From the NCBI GenBank assembly GCA_034766995.1, contig CM068313.1, positions 1,112,001 through 1,176,000 on the forward strand: DNA of 64,000 nt. The letters run 5' to 3'. The notes below the pieces were generated by a model. That model saw only the letters and a program-made list of their open reading frames with translations. It searched no databases and was not told the DNA's origin. The stretch is from Acanthacorydalis orientalis. Lineage: Eukaryota; Arthropoda; Insecta; Megaloptera; Corydalidae. How positions within the stretch are numbered: position 1 is the stretch's first letter; every line of letters begins with the position of its first letter. This document shows, piece by piece, positions 1-11,515 of the stretch. The translations under genes and the position numbers were made by a program.

Positions 1-197
1 GTAAATTCACACAAAATGCAATACTTAGGTATTCATAAATAAAACCTGCTTGCAGTACAGCGATAAAATAAATTGTACCTTTATGAAAATTATCTCGATT
101 CCAGTACGTCCGCCTCTCGATCTCGATTTTATTTTACGTTACAGAACTCTTAACACAAAACACTAATCTTATGATTTTATCCGAGACAATCAAATAC

Positions 198-941
198 CTT
201 ATCGGTTTAGCGGCCTTTTTCGTTTCGTTTTTAGCGGCGGGCTTCACGTCCGCCGCTTTACTTTTGATCGCTGCCTTCTTGAGCACCTTTTTCTGCATTG
301 TTTTTTTAACCGCTTTGACCGGTTCCGGCGGAGAGTCGACTTTCATCGCTGAAAACAGTTTTTAATACATTTCTTCGAACGTCGTTTCCCGTTTTAAAAA
401 CCCGACGATCACCTTCCGGCCGTAGTACGTATTTTCGTGTTGCCGTGAACGCGTCGGTCATCGCTTCGAGCTCTTTCTGAACTTCCGAATCGATCGGCCA
501 CGTCGGGTCGAGCTGCTCTTCGGACTTCGAAGGTCGTTTTTTTTTAATTCTCCTGGAAGAAAAAGCGTCGGTCAGTCTCGGTCACGTGCACGTACGTGTC
601 GATCTCTTACGGTTTCTTTTCGGTCGATCCGACGAAGAACTTTTTGTCTTTGTAAGTGCCGCTCTTCTGAAGTGCTCTCTCGGCCGATTCGGCAGAATCA
701 TACTCGATAGTACAGGTTTTGCTCTTAGGCCTGAGGAACATGCGAATGACGCGTCCGAACTGTTGGAAGTAGACTTTGGCTGCGACCCTGTCGAACAGCT
801 CGTCCGGTACATCTGAACAGCTACGGAACGATATGCATTAGAGTTTGTATGCTGAAAATTGCAGCTTCAGTCGGCTCACCTGATTTGATACAACGATGTG
901 TTGTTGGCGTTGTTCGGGGTCTTTTTGGCATCTAATTCCAT
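198..941 (-). CDS. RRM-domain protein, possibly SAC3/GANP (Xmas-2)-like; 3' part off the window
   Basis: Exons 941-880, 820-611, 552-413 and 348-198, separated by introns of 59, 58 and 64 bp; all have GT-AG ends and codon phases match, giving about 187 residues. The start is the ATG at 941-939. Residues about 22-90 read as one RNA-recognition motif: the strand-1 region has DVPDELFDRVAAKVYFQQFG, an RNP1-like part is KTCTIEYDSAESAERAL, and YKDKKFFVG follows. A lysine/alanine-rich tail comes after. Exon 4 either ends at a GTATTT donor just below 198 or reads on to a stop at 134-136; the donor is preferred because the tail otherwise becomes hydrophobic and unlike the rest. Strand spacing and the phrase RPKSKTCTIEYDS resemble the N-terminal RRM of GANP/Xmas-2 mRNA-export proteins, but this is recalled similarity only. 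Confident as an RRM gene, unsure of family. Confidence 0.7.
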
Positions 942-1210
942 TTTAAGGCTCTTTGAGCGACGTTTCTGTCTTAAATTATCGTGCAATTATCATATAGCAA
1001 CGATCTCGCTTGTCCTAAACAAAATCAAAATAACAGATTTAAATTAGGAGAAGCATTTATTTGTTTCTTTAACTTCTTGAGCGGTCATTAATCTCAAATT
1101 TTTGTCATTAACTCAAAGCATTGTAATTTTAGGTTATGTTTATTTTTAATAACCTACTTATTTCTAACACTTCATTTGTTTTGAAGCAGTGGTACTGAAC
1201 ATATACATAG

Positions 1211-1282
<72 letters not shown>

Positions 1283-1508
1283 CACATATATTCATACACG
1301 TCAAGATAGATATATTTTTGTCAAATTATTTACAAATAGAGATGTTCACTCGTGTAACTATAAAGTACACGAATCTCAAAATGTATCTCTAAAATATTAA
1401 TAAGTGAGTCGTTAGTTCAGAAAATTGAAAATATTTTATTAAAGGTTTTTTCACATTAACAAACTCTCTAAATCATCCCCTGCTAGTTCTTCTTCCTTTT
1501 TGATGGCA
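942..1508. other. AT-rich intergenic stretch upstream of the RRM gene
   Basis: No coding exon seen. It should contain the promoter of the RRM gene on the minus strand. The only structured content is the (TA)n tract near 1219-1280. Confidence 0.6.
1216..1282. repeat. (TA)n microsatellite
   Basis: About 60 bp of nearly pure TA dinucleotide repeat. The YIYIYI open frame across it is an artefact. Confidence 0.95.
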
Positions 1509-2110
1509 CTACATCCTAAATCGAGCGATGGCCTTCTGCCTCCAGACATCCCTCTGCCTGGCAGGCCTTTTACAGTTACTTACTCCCAACAATTCCACTG
1601 CATCCTTCTCCACATTGTGGACTTTGTATAATTCGATGTTGTAGCGTATTCTCAATACACCTCTATCGTTTACTGGCCCAAACATCCTTCTCGACATTCT
1701 TCTTTCGACGGTGTCCAACATTCCTGCGGTCTTAGCTGATATGATCCACGCTTCACCTCCATAAGATGTGACAGTACGGATGAGGGTTTTATACAGCCGG
1801 ATTGTGGTCTTCCTATGCACATTTTTGGATTTCATTATGAAAATAGTGCGAAATCTGTTCTATTTGCAGCTGCTATTCGTTTTTGAACTTCTTGCGATTC
1901 CTCATTTTCACTGGTGATATTTGAGCCAAGGTATGTGGAATTGTTTACAACCTCGAAATTGTAATCATCGATGGTGACCTTCTACCCCAATCTTTTCCTT
2001 CGTCTTCTACTTTGCAGCATTAGTTTGTTTTGATTCTCAATTATTCCAAGACCAATATCTGCTACAGGGGTCTTAAGATGTCCAAAGACTTCTTTAATGG
2101 CAAAAATCAT
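1509..2110 (-). mobile_element. Decayed non-LTR retrotransposon reverse-transcriptase fragment
   Basis: Reading the minus strand gives the C-terminal part of a LINE reverse transcriptase: a segment like NSTYLGSNITSENEESQEVQ, then KRIAAANRTDFALF, then KTTIRLYKTLIRTVTSYGGE and AWIISAKTAGMLDTVERRMS. This YLGS / RRI-AANR / KTLIRPVLTYG-ETW / ERKMLRRIFGP order is typical of arthropod endonuclease-reverse transcriptases. Stop codons (for example near 1990 and 1840) interrupt it, and no endonuclease or complete palm domain is present, so this is a 5'-truncated dead copy. It lies between two minus-strand genes. Confidence 0.8.
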
Positions 2111-2700
2111 CTCATAGATAACATGATTTAATGATTTTATTACTTGAAAAATATATTTCGTTAGTTTAAAAGTCGATGAGTGTCCCGTTTAGTCATTTTC
2201 AATCTATTTTATTTAGTTCTTAATTTTTATTTCATATTAATTACTTTGTACAGAATAAAAAACTCGTTGATATTCAAAATAATACAATATTTATTTTCAA
2301 AATATCGCTTAGAATATTAAACCGTCTAGAGAGTTATATTTATTTTTTGTTTTCTTAATCAGGTGTAAGTCAAATGTTATGAGTGCCTAAAATCGACGAT
2401 TGAAAATTAACGGTCATCGGATATTACGAATCGTTCAACTCGATCGTACGAGATCTTTCAGGAAGACGTTAGAATATGTAAAATATGGTAAGTGTAATTA
2501 ATCGAAATGGCCGAATATATTTCGCGAGTAAATTTCAAACGGAACTTGTTTCTGTCATTTAATTTCTTACAGTATCTAAAAATGTGCGCACATTGCGTCG
2601 TTTAAGTGGGAAAACGAACTAGAAATTGAATCGAGACGAACTTCAGTTTTTCGCCAGTGAAAAGAAAAGAGAAAAGCATACACGCACGTCTTCTCTTTAA
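2111..2700. other. AT-rich intergenic stretch
   Basis: Nothing recognisable between the LINE fragment and the 3' end of the CCDC-like gene. Confidence 0.5.
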
Positions 2701-2713
2701 TTTCTTCAAAGCA

Positions 2714-2719
2714 TTTATT
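2714..2719 (-). terminator. Candidate poly(A) signal of the CCDC-like gene
   Basis: TTTATT on the plus strand is AATAAA on the minus strand, about 125 bp past the stop codon at 2844-2846. Confidence 0.45.
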
Positions 2720-2843
2720 ATAAACACAATAAATAATTCTTTAGATACAATTAGGCTTTCGACTAGATAATAACAACTTTATAAATACATTGCAAATTGA
2801 ATAAATTTAAAGTGCGCGCCCGCGTCCCGGTCGTCCGTACAAT

Positions 2844-5800
2844 CTACGATTTTGAGCCCCTGTTCGATCCACCGCGGTACTTTCTCTCGCCGTCACCGTT
2901 GCGCGCGCCTCTGTACTGATGGTTACCGTTACCGTGGTACCCTCCAGACTTTCTATTTCCGTTTCCTCCTGCGGTGAAAAAACAAACGAATAAAAATAAA
3001 GATCCAGTGACGACGGCGTCGGGCGTCGCAGCCGCCGCCGACTTCGACGCGTACCTCCATTATTAGGAAATGACGCCGCGTATCCAGATCCAGATCCCTG
3101 TTGCTGTTGAGTTCCGCCGTTGTGTAAGCTCGGCAACGTTGTGCCCGTGCCGTTGTTTCCTTCGCTGTCGCCGCGCTCCGAACGCGTCTGTCCACGGCCG
3201 CCTCTCCCGTTCCCCTGATGCCAGTAGCTTTGCGTCTGCAACGGCGGAAATCGATGTTCGCGCTGTCCTCTGTGCATCCCTCTGCGTCCGCCGCCGTTTC
3301 CGCCGCCGCCGCCGTTCCCGCGCGCCTGCTGCGATCCGTAATGCTCCCTCGAGTGCTGCGTGGTGTAATTGTCCCCGTTCGCGTACGAAACTCGCAGCGC
3401 AGCCAACTGTGAGTTTCGTAACTCGTTACAATCTATGCGATTTATAACCTGCATTCGAATATTTTCAAAAAAAAAAAAACTAGACGTTTGTTGAAACGGT
3501 CGAACCTGCACCATTCGATAATAAAACCGTTTACGGTACGGAAAATTTCTAATCTATTAGGTTGGTACAAAAATAATTGCGGTTTTTATCATTTTAAGTT
3601 TGGCGTCTATTTTTCAAATTACCGTCATCTTTTGTTATAATCATGTGACACATCATTGTAAACAATGAAATTAGCACTACTGATTTCAGCTTATGTCTAT
3701 TGTTTTCATTCTTTAGTATTGTTGGATCCAACCTCTTAACTTAGTCATTGAAAAGAAGCAAATTCGCGCGATTTTGTTGTATGAATTTAATCGGGACATA
3801 AAGCAACAGAAACTGCTTGAAATATTAAATTTGCTTTGGCGAAGAGCCAACTGGTGAACGTACAACTCAACACTGGTTCCAAAAATTCGGTAATGGAATC
3901 GAAAGCCTTGACGATGAGGAGGGTTGTGGACGTCCTTCAGCTATAGACAATGATGATTTAAGAACCATTATTGAAGCGGGCCCAACAGCTCGAGAGATGG
4001 CAGAAGAACTCAATATTGATCATTCAGCAGTTGTTCGACATTCGAGCCTAATTGGAAAAAACAAAAAAGTCGGACAAATCGATATAGTTTGAACTAAAGA
4101 ACATCAAGCGCTTCAGCGATACGAATTTTGCACCAAAACAGTTTCCTAAACCGAAGCTTCATGAAAAAAAGATTATAGACACTGTTTAGTGGTCGGAAAG
4201 TGGCACCATTCACTACAACTTCTTAAATCATGGCGAAACAATAACAGTAGAAAAATATTGCCAGGAAATTGAAAAGATGCACGAGAAGTTTTCACATCGT
4301 TTATGGTCAGCATTAGTCAATCGAACAGGACCGATTCTTCTTCATGACAACCCCCGACTACACGTCTCACAAATGGTTAAAAAAAATTAATGAACTGGGT
4401 CATGAAACCTTACCTCACCCACTCTATTCTTTGGACCTGTCTCCGACAGATTATTTTTTTTTAAACATTTGAGCAGTTTCCTACGAGAGAAGGTTTTCAA
4501 AGATCAGGCATCATCTCTAAGCTCTCTCGAAGAATCTGTTAATTCCAGAACTCATGAATTCTATCTTTTGGGAATAAACAAACCGGTTTTCCGTCGGGAG
4601 GAATATGTGCAGGCCAATGGTCTTTATTTTGATTAATAAATATTGATTTTTTGACTGACACACGCGTTTCTGTACTCGATACGTTAAAAACCGCAACTGT
4701 TTTCGCACCGATCTGATATTTTCAAGGACGAGAGAGAGGGTGAGAGCGAGGAAAACATCACGCACCTCCCGTCGTTGCTCTTCGTTTTCGCGTCTCAGAC
4801 GTCGAATCAGACGGTCGGCGTCTTCGAGTTTCAGCTGGAGCTCCGGATCGTCCGGCGGCGAGTTGGCGACTTTAATTTGGTGCCATTCGTTTTCGAACGT
4901 GTCTAGTTTCCTGTAAAAAGGACAGATCGCACGACTACACTTTGAAACGTGTCGCAGGAAGCAATTCGCGAGACTGAAGTCCGCGCGGACTTCTCGAAAG
5001 CGCATTACTTTTGTGAGACATTCGACCGCTTACTTCTTTTGCTCGTCGACGATGGCGGAGAGGAAAGTGTTTTTGGTTGTCGCTTCTTGCAGACTCAGTT
5101 TCAATTCCGCCAACTCCTTCTCCAACAATTCGATTTGTAAGGGGGTAGCGTTTGCCTGTTTCGGAGTCAGAACTATCTGTTGGGGAGTCGTACGAGAAAT
5201 GTTTTAGTGGCATATTCGCACGGAACGTGGAAGTGTACACGATAAATCCTCGATTTAACGGACAAAGTGTTCGGCGCTGACCCGTTATAGGAACATGGCG
5301 CTCGTATTGGACCTCAAATAATGTGACACGAAAGGAGATAAAAAGATCAGTCTTGACTTGAGGCTTAGACGGCGTGTACGGTTGACACGGATTCAAATTG
5401 TTCATGTAAACCAGTGGTGTCAAACTCATATATGAACACCGGCCACGAAAAAGTCACCCCAAAAAAATCCAGCGAGCGAAAAAACGCCTTCCGTTTATAT
5501 TCGAAAATAACTCATTTAAATTTTACATTTATTTTTTCTTCAGTGAATTTATAAAAGTTAAAAAATACATTAATTTCAAGTATTATCATCATAAAACTGT
5601 GTTCTTTACAATGTACTTCTATAATTTGAAATGTTTTAGAAATGTATTTTATATTTTTTTGAAATTCGATTTTTTTATTTTAATAAAATCAACTTCCAGC
5701 TTTGGGCCGCATTGTAGAGTCTTGAGGGCCACATGCGACTCGAGCGCTGCACGTTTGACACCACTGACATAAATCAATTGAAACGGAGCATTTTCAGTAC

Positions 5801-8800
5801 CACAAGATCATAGTCAGCTGTGATCGTTGCGTTGTACTAAATTTTGTTTCTTGAATGAGAATTACTTTCTGTCAATACACTTCTTTCTTCTCGACATTAT
5901 CGCTTTCTTTTTACAGCGAGTCGTCTCTTCAACGCTCGTCTTGACTTGAAACTCCCAGAGCTTGACCGGAAAAGCTCGAACCGGTTAACTAGATGTTTAC
6001 ACGGTACTACTTTTATAAATGTCAAACATTTCAACATGATTTATAACCGCTAAAACATTTTAGATACATATTTTAAGCTCTTATATTATAATGTTGGGAC
6101 AAAAAAAAGTGTTGTTTTGTTTGTATTTAATATTGTTAATTATCATATGTTCATAACAATAAATTAAAAATTATAATAAAAAAAATAATTGACAGAAGGT
6201 AATCTCGTTCGACAAACAAATGAAATTCTATACGCATCTGGTACTAAGCAACGAGCACAGCTGGTTATGATCACGTGATGCTGTTAAATACAAGGTTTTG
6301 TTTTGTTTACATGAACAACTGAAGTCTCGCAGCTGTGCACGCCGCCCGAGTCTCAAGTCAAGGCACTTTTAATCACTTGTTAAGACCGACAAAGAACATT
6401 GAGTTCAATGATTCTAAAATTGAAGATTTCACTCGTTAAAGAGGGGAATAAGTAATTTATCAACACTTTCTAATGCATAATATATGAAATACATAGGGAA
6501 AGTTGCAGATTTTCGGTTTGTTGCCTGTTTTAAAGCGTCCTGTGTGTCGTTTGTTGGATATTTTGTCCTGTATAAAAGCTATTTTGCAATATTCGATTCT
6601 AGCAGACATGCCGAATCGAACCCACGATACAGTAAAATGTCTATCGTTCAGAAAAACCATCCAGCCATCTTGTCGCTACCAGCTAGTCCGTTAAATCGAG
6701 GCTACGTTGCAGTTATGACTTCACCTTAGGCTTTTGATCATCTTCCGGCGACGACGGCGAACTTAATATAACACCTCCCTTGGCGAACACTAACTGGAAC
6801 TGCAGATCTGCAAAACACGAACAAAAAAATCAACGACCGACGCGTGGATGTCGGCGCGCGCGGATGTCAAACCTCTGTTCCTTTGTCTCAGTAGTTCGAT
6901 TTCGTTGTGAAGGCCGGTCAGCATGACCTGATGTTGTTCCTGCAGGAAGCGTATGTTCTGTTCGAGCTGGGACACACGCAGCGCCGGATCCTTGTTCGCA
7001 GATATTATGATGTCGTCCGCCCGGTTCACTGTTATGATCTCAGGGTTCTTGGTGTTCACCTGCGTCTTGAGAAATCGAATCTGATTGTTTTTGTTCTTTT
7101 TTATTGCGACAGCGCGAGAATAAATGCGAAATAGAATATAAATAAAGGAAATTATCAGTTCTGATGTGATGAGCAGTGACTTTTACGACAGTATGTGTAT
7201 TAAAAACGGCCGTTTTCTTTCACAAATTAATTCTTTTCATCACAAAAAGAATTTCTGATCAAAAATGTTCAATTCAAAATGTCTGCTTATGTGCATTTCA
7301 ATGGCGATCAGACATGCCGGGGCATAGGAAAATCCCTGAGGATGGTGGTAACCTTACACATCGACATCGAAATGCGCATAAGCAACAATCAAAAATGATT
7401 AACGATCATTTATTAAACATTTTCGATCAAAAAAAATTTTTTTAGATTGCCTGGAATGAAAACGAAATTAATTTGTGAAAGTGAATGTAGCCTTAGTGTC
7501 AAAATTGTATTGTGAATCAATTTTAGGTAGGTGAAGTAAATGATTCAATTTCAATGATTCAAAATATTGACATATTGCGCCAATATTCAAATAAACAACT
7601 GTATACAATAAACATTTCTATAAACATTCAAAAGCATGTCAGTATCAAAAACATTCCAGCTTAAATATATTTCAACTATATAATGACATATACTTAAGTT
7701 TAGAGCATAGATAAAGTTTAAAGTGTGTAAAATAGCTCTTAAATTCACAAATAAAATAGCGGGAGGGCTTTTTTTATATGCACATGAACTGAAGCCACAG
7801 ACCGCCCACTTTCATGACGTCATTGCGCGCGAACCTGTCCAATCTTTTAAAAAAATATCTAGTATTTCGTGCTTTTTTTACTGCTTTATGAAGTTAATTA
7901 TTAACTAAAAAGATGGTTAACTGTGTTGTTATAGGCTGCATGACTAGTAACAATAAGATAATTGTTATAATACAATAGAAAAATTATAGAAATATCAATA
8001 AAATTAAGATTTCTTTGGAATTTATTTATGTGTTTATGTAGAACAGATGAAAGTCTGTTTGAAATGTCATTAAGATCCTCTGTACCGTTTTAGAGATATT
8101 AATTACAGTTCATTGAAATTTGGTTTGTTTTTGTATATGAACAGTTGGATTCGAAAATCAGTTTTTGGGTAACTATAAAAATTTAATATAAAAACTAAAA
8201 AATACCCTCCGAAACATATATATCTCGCATTGTCTTTATTAAATATAGATCAGAGTGTCTAGATATTTAACAATGTACAAACATTCAACCTCAGTGTACA
8301 TCGATTGTTGTCATAAATCTATTTTGTTGTTTCATTTTTATATATGTTTTAAATCAGTCGATGTATATTCAGCTCTTATAAAAATTATAATTGTATATTT
8401 TTTATAATTTTGATCTGGTTGAGACACCATCTCGACAGTTTTGTCCTTTTAGATTACTCGAGGTTTATTTTCCACTTGAAAACAACTTCGAGTGGTCTAG
8501 AAAGGCGAAAACCATCAGAACAACATATGAAAATATCTGATTATAAGTTTAATACCACTTAACAAAAAGCATGTTTATAGAACGTGGATAATGCAATTGA
8601 AATCATAGACAGTAAAATTCCATAACAGTAAAATAAGATTTTTTTGTTCGGAACGATCACGGCGTACAGAAAAATATTTTATTTCGATTCGATACCGGGT
8701 TCGATATTTTTATACGAATTCTTCGAACAAATTCGAACGATCGTTCCGATACAAACGTACGAACAGAGAAAATCTACTGAAACTGACCTGAGCGAACGGT

Positions 8801-8835
8801 ACGGTCGGAATTTTCACGAGGACTTTCGAAGCCAT
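2844..8835 (-). CDS. CCDC92/CCDC74-type coiled-coil protein with RG-rich C-terminus
   Basis: Seven exons: 8835-8788, 7059-6873, 6807-6725, 5176-5034, 4910-4766, 3448-3055, 2968-2844. All introns have GT-AG ends and phases close exactly, giving 374 residues. Exon 1 encodes MASKVLVKIPTVPFAQ. Residues about 42-85 form the diagnostic coiled coil SQLEQNIRFLQEQHQVMLTG then LHNEIELLRQRNRDLQFQLV, matching the CCDC92/CCDC74 N-terminal family pattern (FLQxxHxxxLxxLHxEIExLxxxNxDL). A second coiled coil covers exons 4-5 (IELLEKELAELKLSLQEATT and QLKLEDADRLIRRLRRENEE). The last ~145 residues are Gly/Arg/Gln/Asn-rich with RGG-like repeats, so low-complexity and possibly RNA-binding. CCDC92 is known from mammals as a centriole/cilium-associated protein; the role here is inferred. 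A second exon-6 acceptor 42 bp downstream is also in frame. The gene is head-to-head with the gene starting at 11516. Confidence 0.8.
3557..4716 (+). mobile_element. Degenerate mariner (cecropia/Hsmar1-like ends) in intron 5 of the CCDC-like gene
   Basis: Flanked by TA at 3555-3556 and 4717-4718. The left end TTAGGTTGGTACAAAAATAA and the right end (reverse TCAGATCGGTGCGAAAACAG) are mariner inverted repeats. Internal reading frames show mariner transposase pieces: EKKQIRAILLYEFNRDIKQQ near 3750, a block equivalent to DDEEGCGRPSAIDNDDLRT near 3910, the second catalytic Asp in LLHDNPRLHVS near 4345, and the third in LDLSPTDYFFFKHL near 4432, the D34D spacing region. Stops and frameshifts make it inactive, and at 1,160 bp it is slightly shorter than a full-length element. 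Without it the intron would be about 160 bp. Confidence 0.88.
5352..6362. mobile_element. Inverted-repeat element with CTTGACTTGAG ends
   Basis: Begins CTTGACTTGAG at 5352-5362 and ends CTCAAGTCAAG at 6352-6362. The adjoining ~110 bp on each side (GGCGGCGTG, TTGTTCATGTAAAC, GTGATCAT, GTGCTCGTTGC motifs) are inverted copies of each other. A third copy of that segment lies at about 25645-25770. No coding capacity. It lies in intron 3 of the CCDC-like gene and has a hAT-like insertion in its left arm. Confidence 0.55.
5412..5766. mobile_element. hAT-like MITE nested in the left arm of the 5352-6362 element
   Basis: Terminal inverted repeats CAGTGGTGTCAAAC at 5412 and GTTTGACACCACTG ending at 5766; 355 bp, AT-rich, noncoding. 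Comparison with the copy near 25690, where TTCATGTAAACCAATC is uninterrupted, shows the empty site. The flanks ATGTAAAC and ATAAATC are compatible with a decayed ~8-bp target duplication, as expected for hAT elements. Confidence 0.65.
7210..7492. mobile_element. MITE, member of a dispersed TTTCACAAATTAATT family
   Basis: Left end TTTCACAAATTAATTC near 7218, right end AATTAATTTGTGAAAGTG near 7467-7484. Internal motifs are GATCAAAAATGTTCAAT, CATCGAAATGCGCATAAGCA and ATGATTAACGATCATTTATT. The same internal motifs recur near 23690, 38283, 44405, 44830, 45410, 50050 and 52575. No coding potential. It sits in intron 1 of the CCDC-like gene. Confidence 0.6.
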
Positions 8836-10029
8836 CTTCGTATCTCTGTCGGCGACTTCTTATCGAGTATCCCAAGAGATCGTCACGGCCGTGTCCGCAC
8901 GGTCGAGACGGTATCGTCGATCACTCGAACGTTCGGTTCACCAGTACGTATTCATCCCGAGCTCGTTCGAATACGTATAAGACACGAAAAGCACTGTCGA
9001 CATCGAACACGAACACGTATACGTGGTCTGTCGGACTCTACTATTTATCTAATGTCGACTGAACATCTAACAACGACAACACATGTGAAACGTACGAGTC
9101 AGCGGTATAAGTGTGACTCGCGGCGTCGTCAGCAACACAAATATCTAATGATTTACACACATTTATATTTATTTATGTTATTTCTTACACTTTTACTCAA
9201 TGGTCATATGTGATGTATGAAACAATCTAATTTTAGGGTGTGATTCAGATGCCGGTGATGCCAATTTTTATGTTATGGGTACTCAAATACCTTGTTCTTC
9301 ATTTTAAAGTGCAGATAATGAATTTTGAGCGAGGGTGCGACGTGCAGAGACGCTTTTTGAATCTGTTACTGTACATGAACACCCATATTACACCTCAGCC
9401 ACAGGACAGTATTGATTATTGTGGCAGAGACACAGAATAAGCTGACTAACAATCTTTGTTTACCTTTTTCACAATTCTGTGGATTTTTATGAATCATGAG
9501 AACGAATTCTGTGAATGGACTTTTCTTATTTAATGAAAGTGAAAAATAACTGTAATTTTTTTATATTTACTTTTTAACTTTATTTATTAATAGATTTTTA
9601 TTTGCTTATGCAACCAAACATACAGACATCCATGAGTTTGTGTTTAAGACCAGATATATTTATGTGTGCATATATATATATATATAATGATTCTAAATAT
9701 TCTTATTCATTCTTTTAAACATTATACGATTTCAAATATTAATTCATTCACAGCATCAAAGAGGCGAAACAATACAAAATGAAAACGAAATCATTTCACA
9801 CTGATACTTGTACAGAATAAGTTTCTCGTGCGAATCCAGTCGATACACTCTACAAATGTGACAAAATGCTCAAATTAATGCTTAGTTGGGAATATTTTGT
9901 TCCTAATTACTTCAGTTCGCAGTTTGGCAACGATTCCTTTAATTTTATGGCAACTTTCATTTACTGTCCATATCCAGTCCCTTTTTCAATTCATCGGTGA
10001 TTCCGACTTCAGAATCTACAAATTTTACT
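8836..10029. other. Intergenic stretch upstream of the CCDC-like gene
   Basis: The first few hundred bases are CpG-richer than surroundings (TCGATCG, GTTCGG motifs) and may hold the minus-strand promoter. The open frame on the plus strand at 8644-9213 is not supported. Nothing else recognised up to the satellite copies at 10030. Confidence 0.5.
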
Positions 10030-10435
10030 TTTAAGAACTGGAGCGTAAACAAAATATGGGTCTGCAAGGAAACACAGTGCCTGAATTCCCAGGAAAAAAA
10101 TCGTACATCTGCGTAAACAATCATAAATCGAGATGTGGGCCCGTAGGATAACTCAGAGTGTATGATTTCGCAGGAAAAAATTTGTACATCTTCCTAAAAG
10201 GATCATACGCCAAGATACGGGCCTATAGAATAACACAGAGTGTCTGAATTATCAGAAAAAAATCGTACGTCATCGTAGAGCAATATAAGTCGAGATATGG
10301 ACCTGTAGGATAACACAGTGTCTAAATTCCTAGAAAAAAATCGTACGTCCATATAGAGGAACATAAGTCAAGATGTAGACTTACAGGATAGTACAGAGTG
10401 TCTGAATTCCCAGGAAAAATCTCACACCAAAATAA
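10030..10435 (-). repeat. Satellite copies (~90 bp unit), inverted relative to the main array
   Basis: Four to five diverged tandem units, each with a CACAGTGTCTGAATT-like block, an A-run followed by TCGTACGT, and AAGTCGAGATATGG then CTGTAGGATAA. Reverse-complemented, they match the 12.3-13.3 kb units (CATATCTCGAC, GTACGATTTTTTTC, TTTAGACA-CTGTGT). They lie between the two head-to-head genes. Confidence 0.8.
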
Positions 10436-10449
10436 TAATCTTTTGTGTA

Positions 10450-10450
<1 letters not shown>

Positions 10451-10492
<42 letters not shown>
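10451..10492. repeat. (TA)n microsatellite
   Basis: About 40 bp of TA repeat directly after the inverted satellite copies. Confidence 0.95.
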
Positions 10493-10497
<5 letters not shown>

Positions 10498-11397
10498 AAA
10501 CAACTCTTACAACTAAAGTTAAACATGTAAATTGTGAGCAACACAAAGAAAAAATGTGAGAAACAAGTAAATATCCTAGAAACATTTTCTCGTGTTAAGC
10601 AGAAATTTGTTCGTTTAATTATCACCGTTCGAATACATACAAGTTTCCCTTCAACGCGATTAACGAAATACCTAATTTTATATTCGGCTTTCGATTATAT
10701 TTCCCACGTTTTTCCCCATGAGTCAAGTCCATCCTTAGACCATGTACCATACTGGACGCGCAACTCGATAAACAGTCGAATTAAGTTTCATAGTTGGCCC
10801 CGTGGACTTGGGCATAGGCAGATATTTTTGAAAATTGGCACATCTTATATGATAACTACGCCTATGACGTCTTCCATTTCAGCACAAATGTATCCGTTTA
10901 ACTTTTCAGTTTATCAATGAAAACATCAATCGTATTAATAAAAATATATATATATTTTAATTACTTATATTGTTTTTTTTTAACTGATCTTTAGATTGGA
11001 ATCATTGACAGCGGAATTTAAAACGAACATTTATCATTCCAGTGATCTTATTTCAAAACTGTAGAATTAATAATCGCGTATGACAAGATATTCTGACAAT
11101 TTTCCTATTAACTAACTTATACGACCGATAACAGCACGATCGACCATCTATTTACTTATTAATTACGCATAAATCAGTATGAAAAAAACAGCACAAAACT
11201 GCATTGGCACATATTTAAAAAAATCAGATTTCGCGCGTAAATCCGTGTAACAAGAATGGGGATATGTGGTTTAAGGTCGAGCGCATGTAAAACATGGGCA
11301 ACGCCTTCTCCAGCATTTTTACATGCTCTAAGAGTCCACACCGCTATGATCGACACCCCTCTCTAACAGCGCCGCGGCCGGGCGTCGACAACGGCCC
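10493..11397. other. Intergenic stretch before the 715-residue gene
   Basis: AT-rich with no exon recognised. It becomes markedly GC/CpG-rich from about 11340 to 11420, consistent with a promoter region. Confidence 0.5.
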
Positions 11398-11411
11398 GTT
11401 ACCGTGGCAAC
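11398..11411. promoter_or_regulatory. RFX X-box-like palindrome
   Basis: GTTACCGTGGCAAC: two GTTRCC/GGYAAC half sites with 2-bp spacing, differing from the palindromic X-box consensus only in the spacer. It sits in a short GC-rich island, about 105 bp before the ATG at 11516. RFX sites at this distance are typical of ciliary and centriolar genes; binding here is inferred. Confidence 0.55.
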
Positions 11412-11515
11412 GGCCAGCTGACTATCAACAATATATGTGATCGTGGTTTTTTTTTTAACTTGTATATACATTCCGTGTTTATTTTCGATTCGTTCTCTTA
11501 ACTTTTGACTGAATC

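Noticed and set aside
3070..3447. 125-codon plus-strand frame
   Set aside because: Antisense shadow of the Gly/Arg-rich exon 6 of the CCDC-like gene.
8440..8520. Hairpin near CTCGAGGTTTATTTTCCACT
   Set aside because: Pairing is short and interrupted; not better than expected in AT-rich DNA.
8644..9213. 189-codon plus-strand frame
   Set aside because: Lies across the first exon of the CCDC-like gene on the other strand; composition is Arg/Thr-rich with no domain and no splice context.
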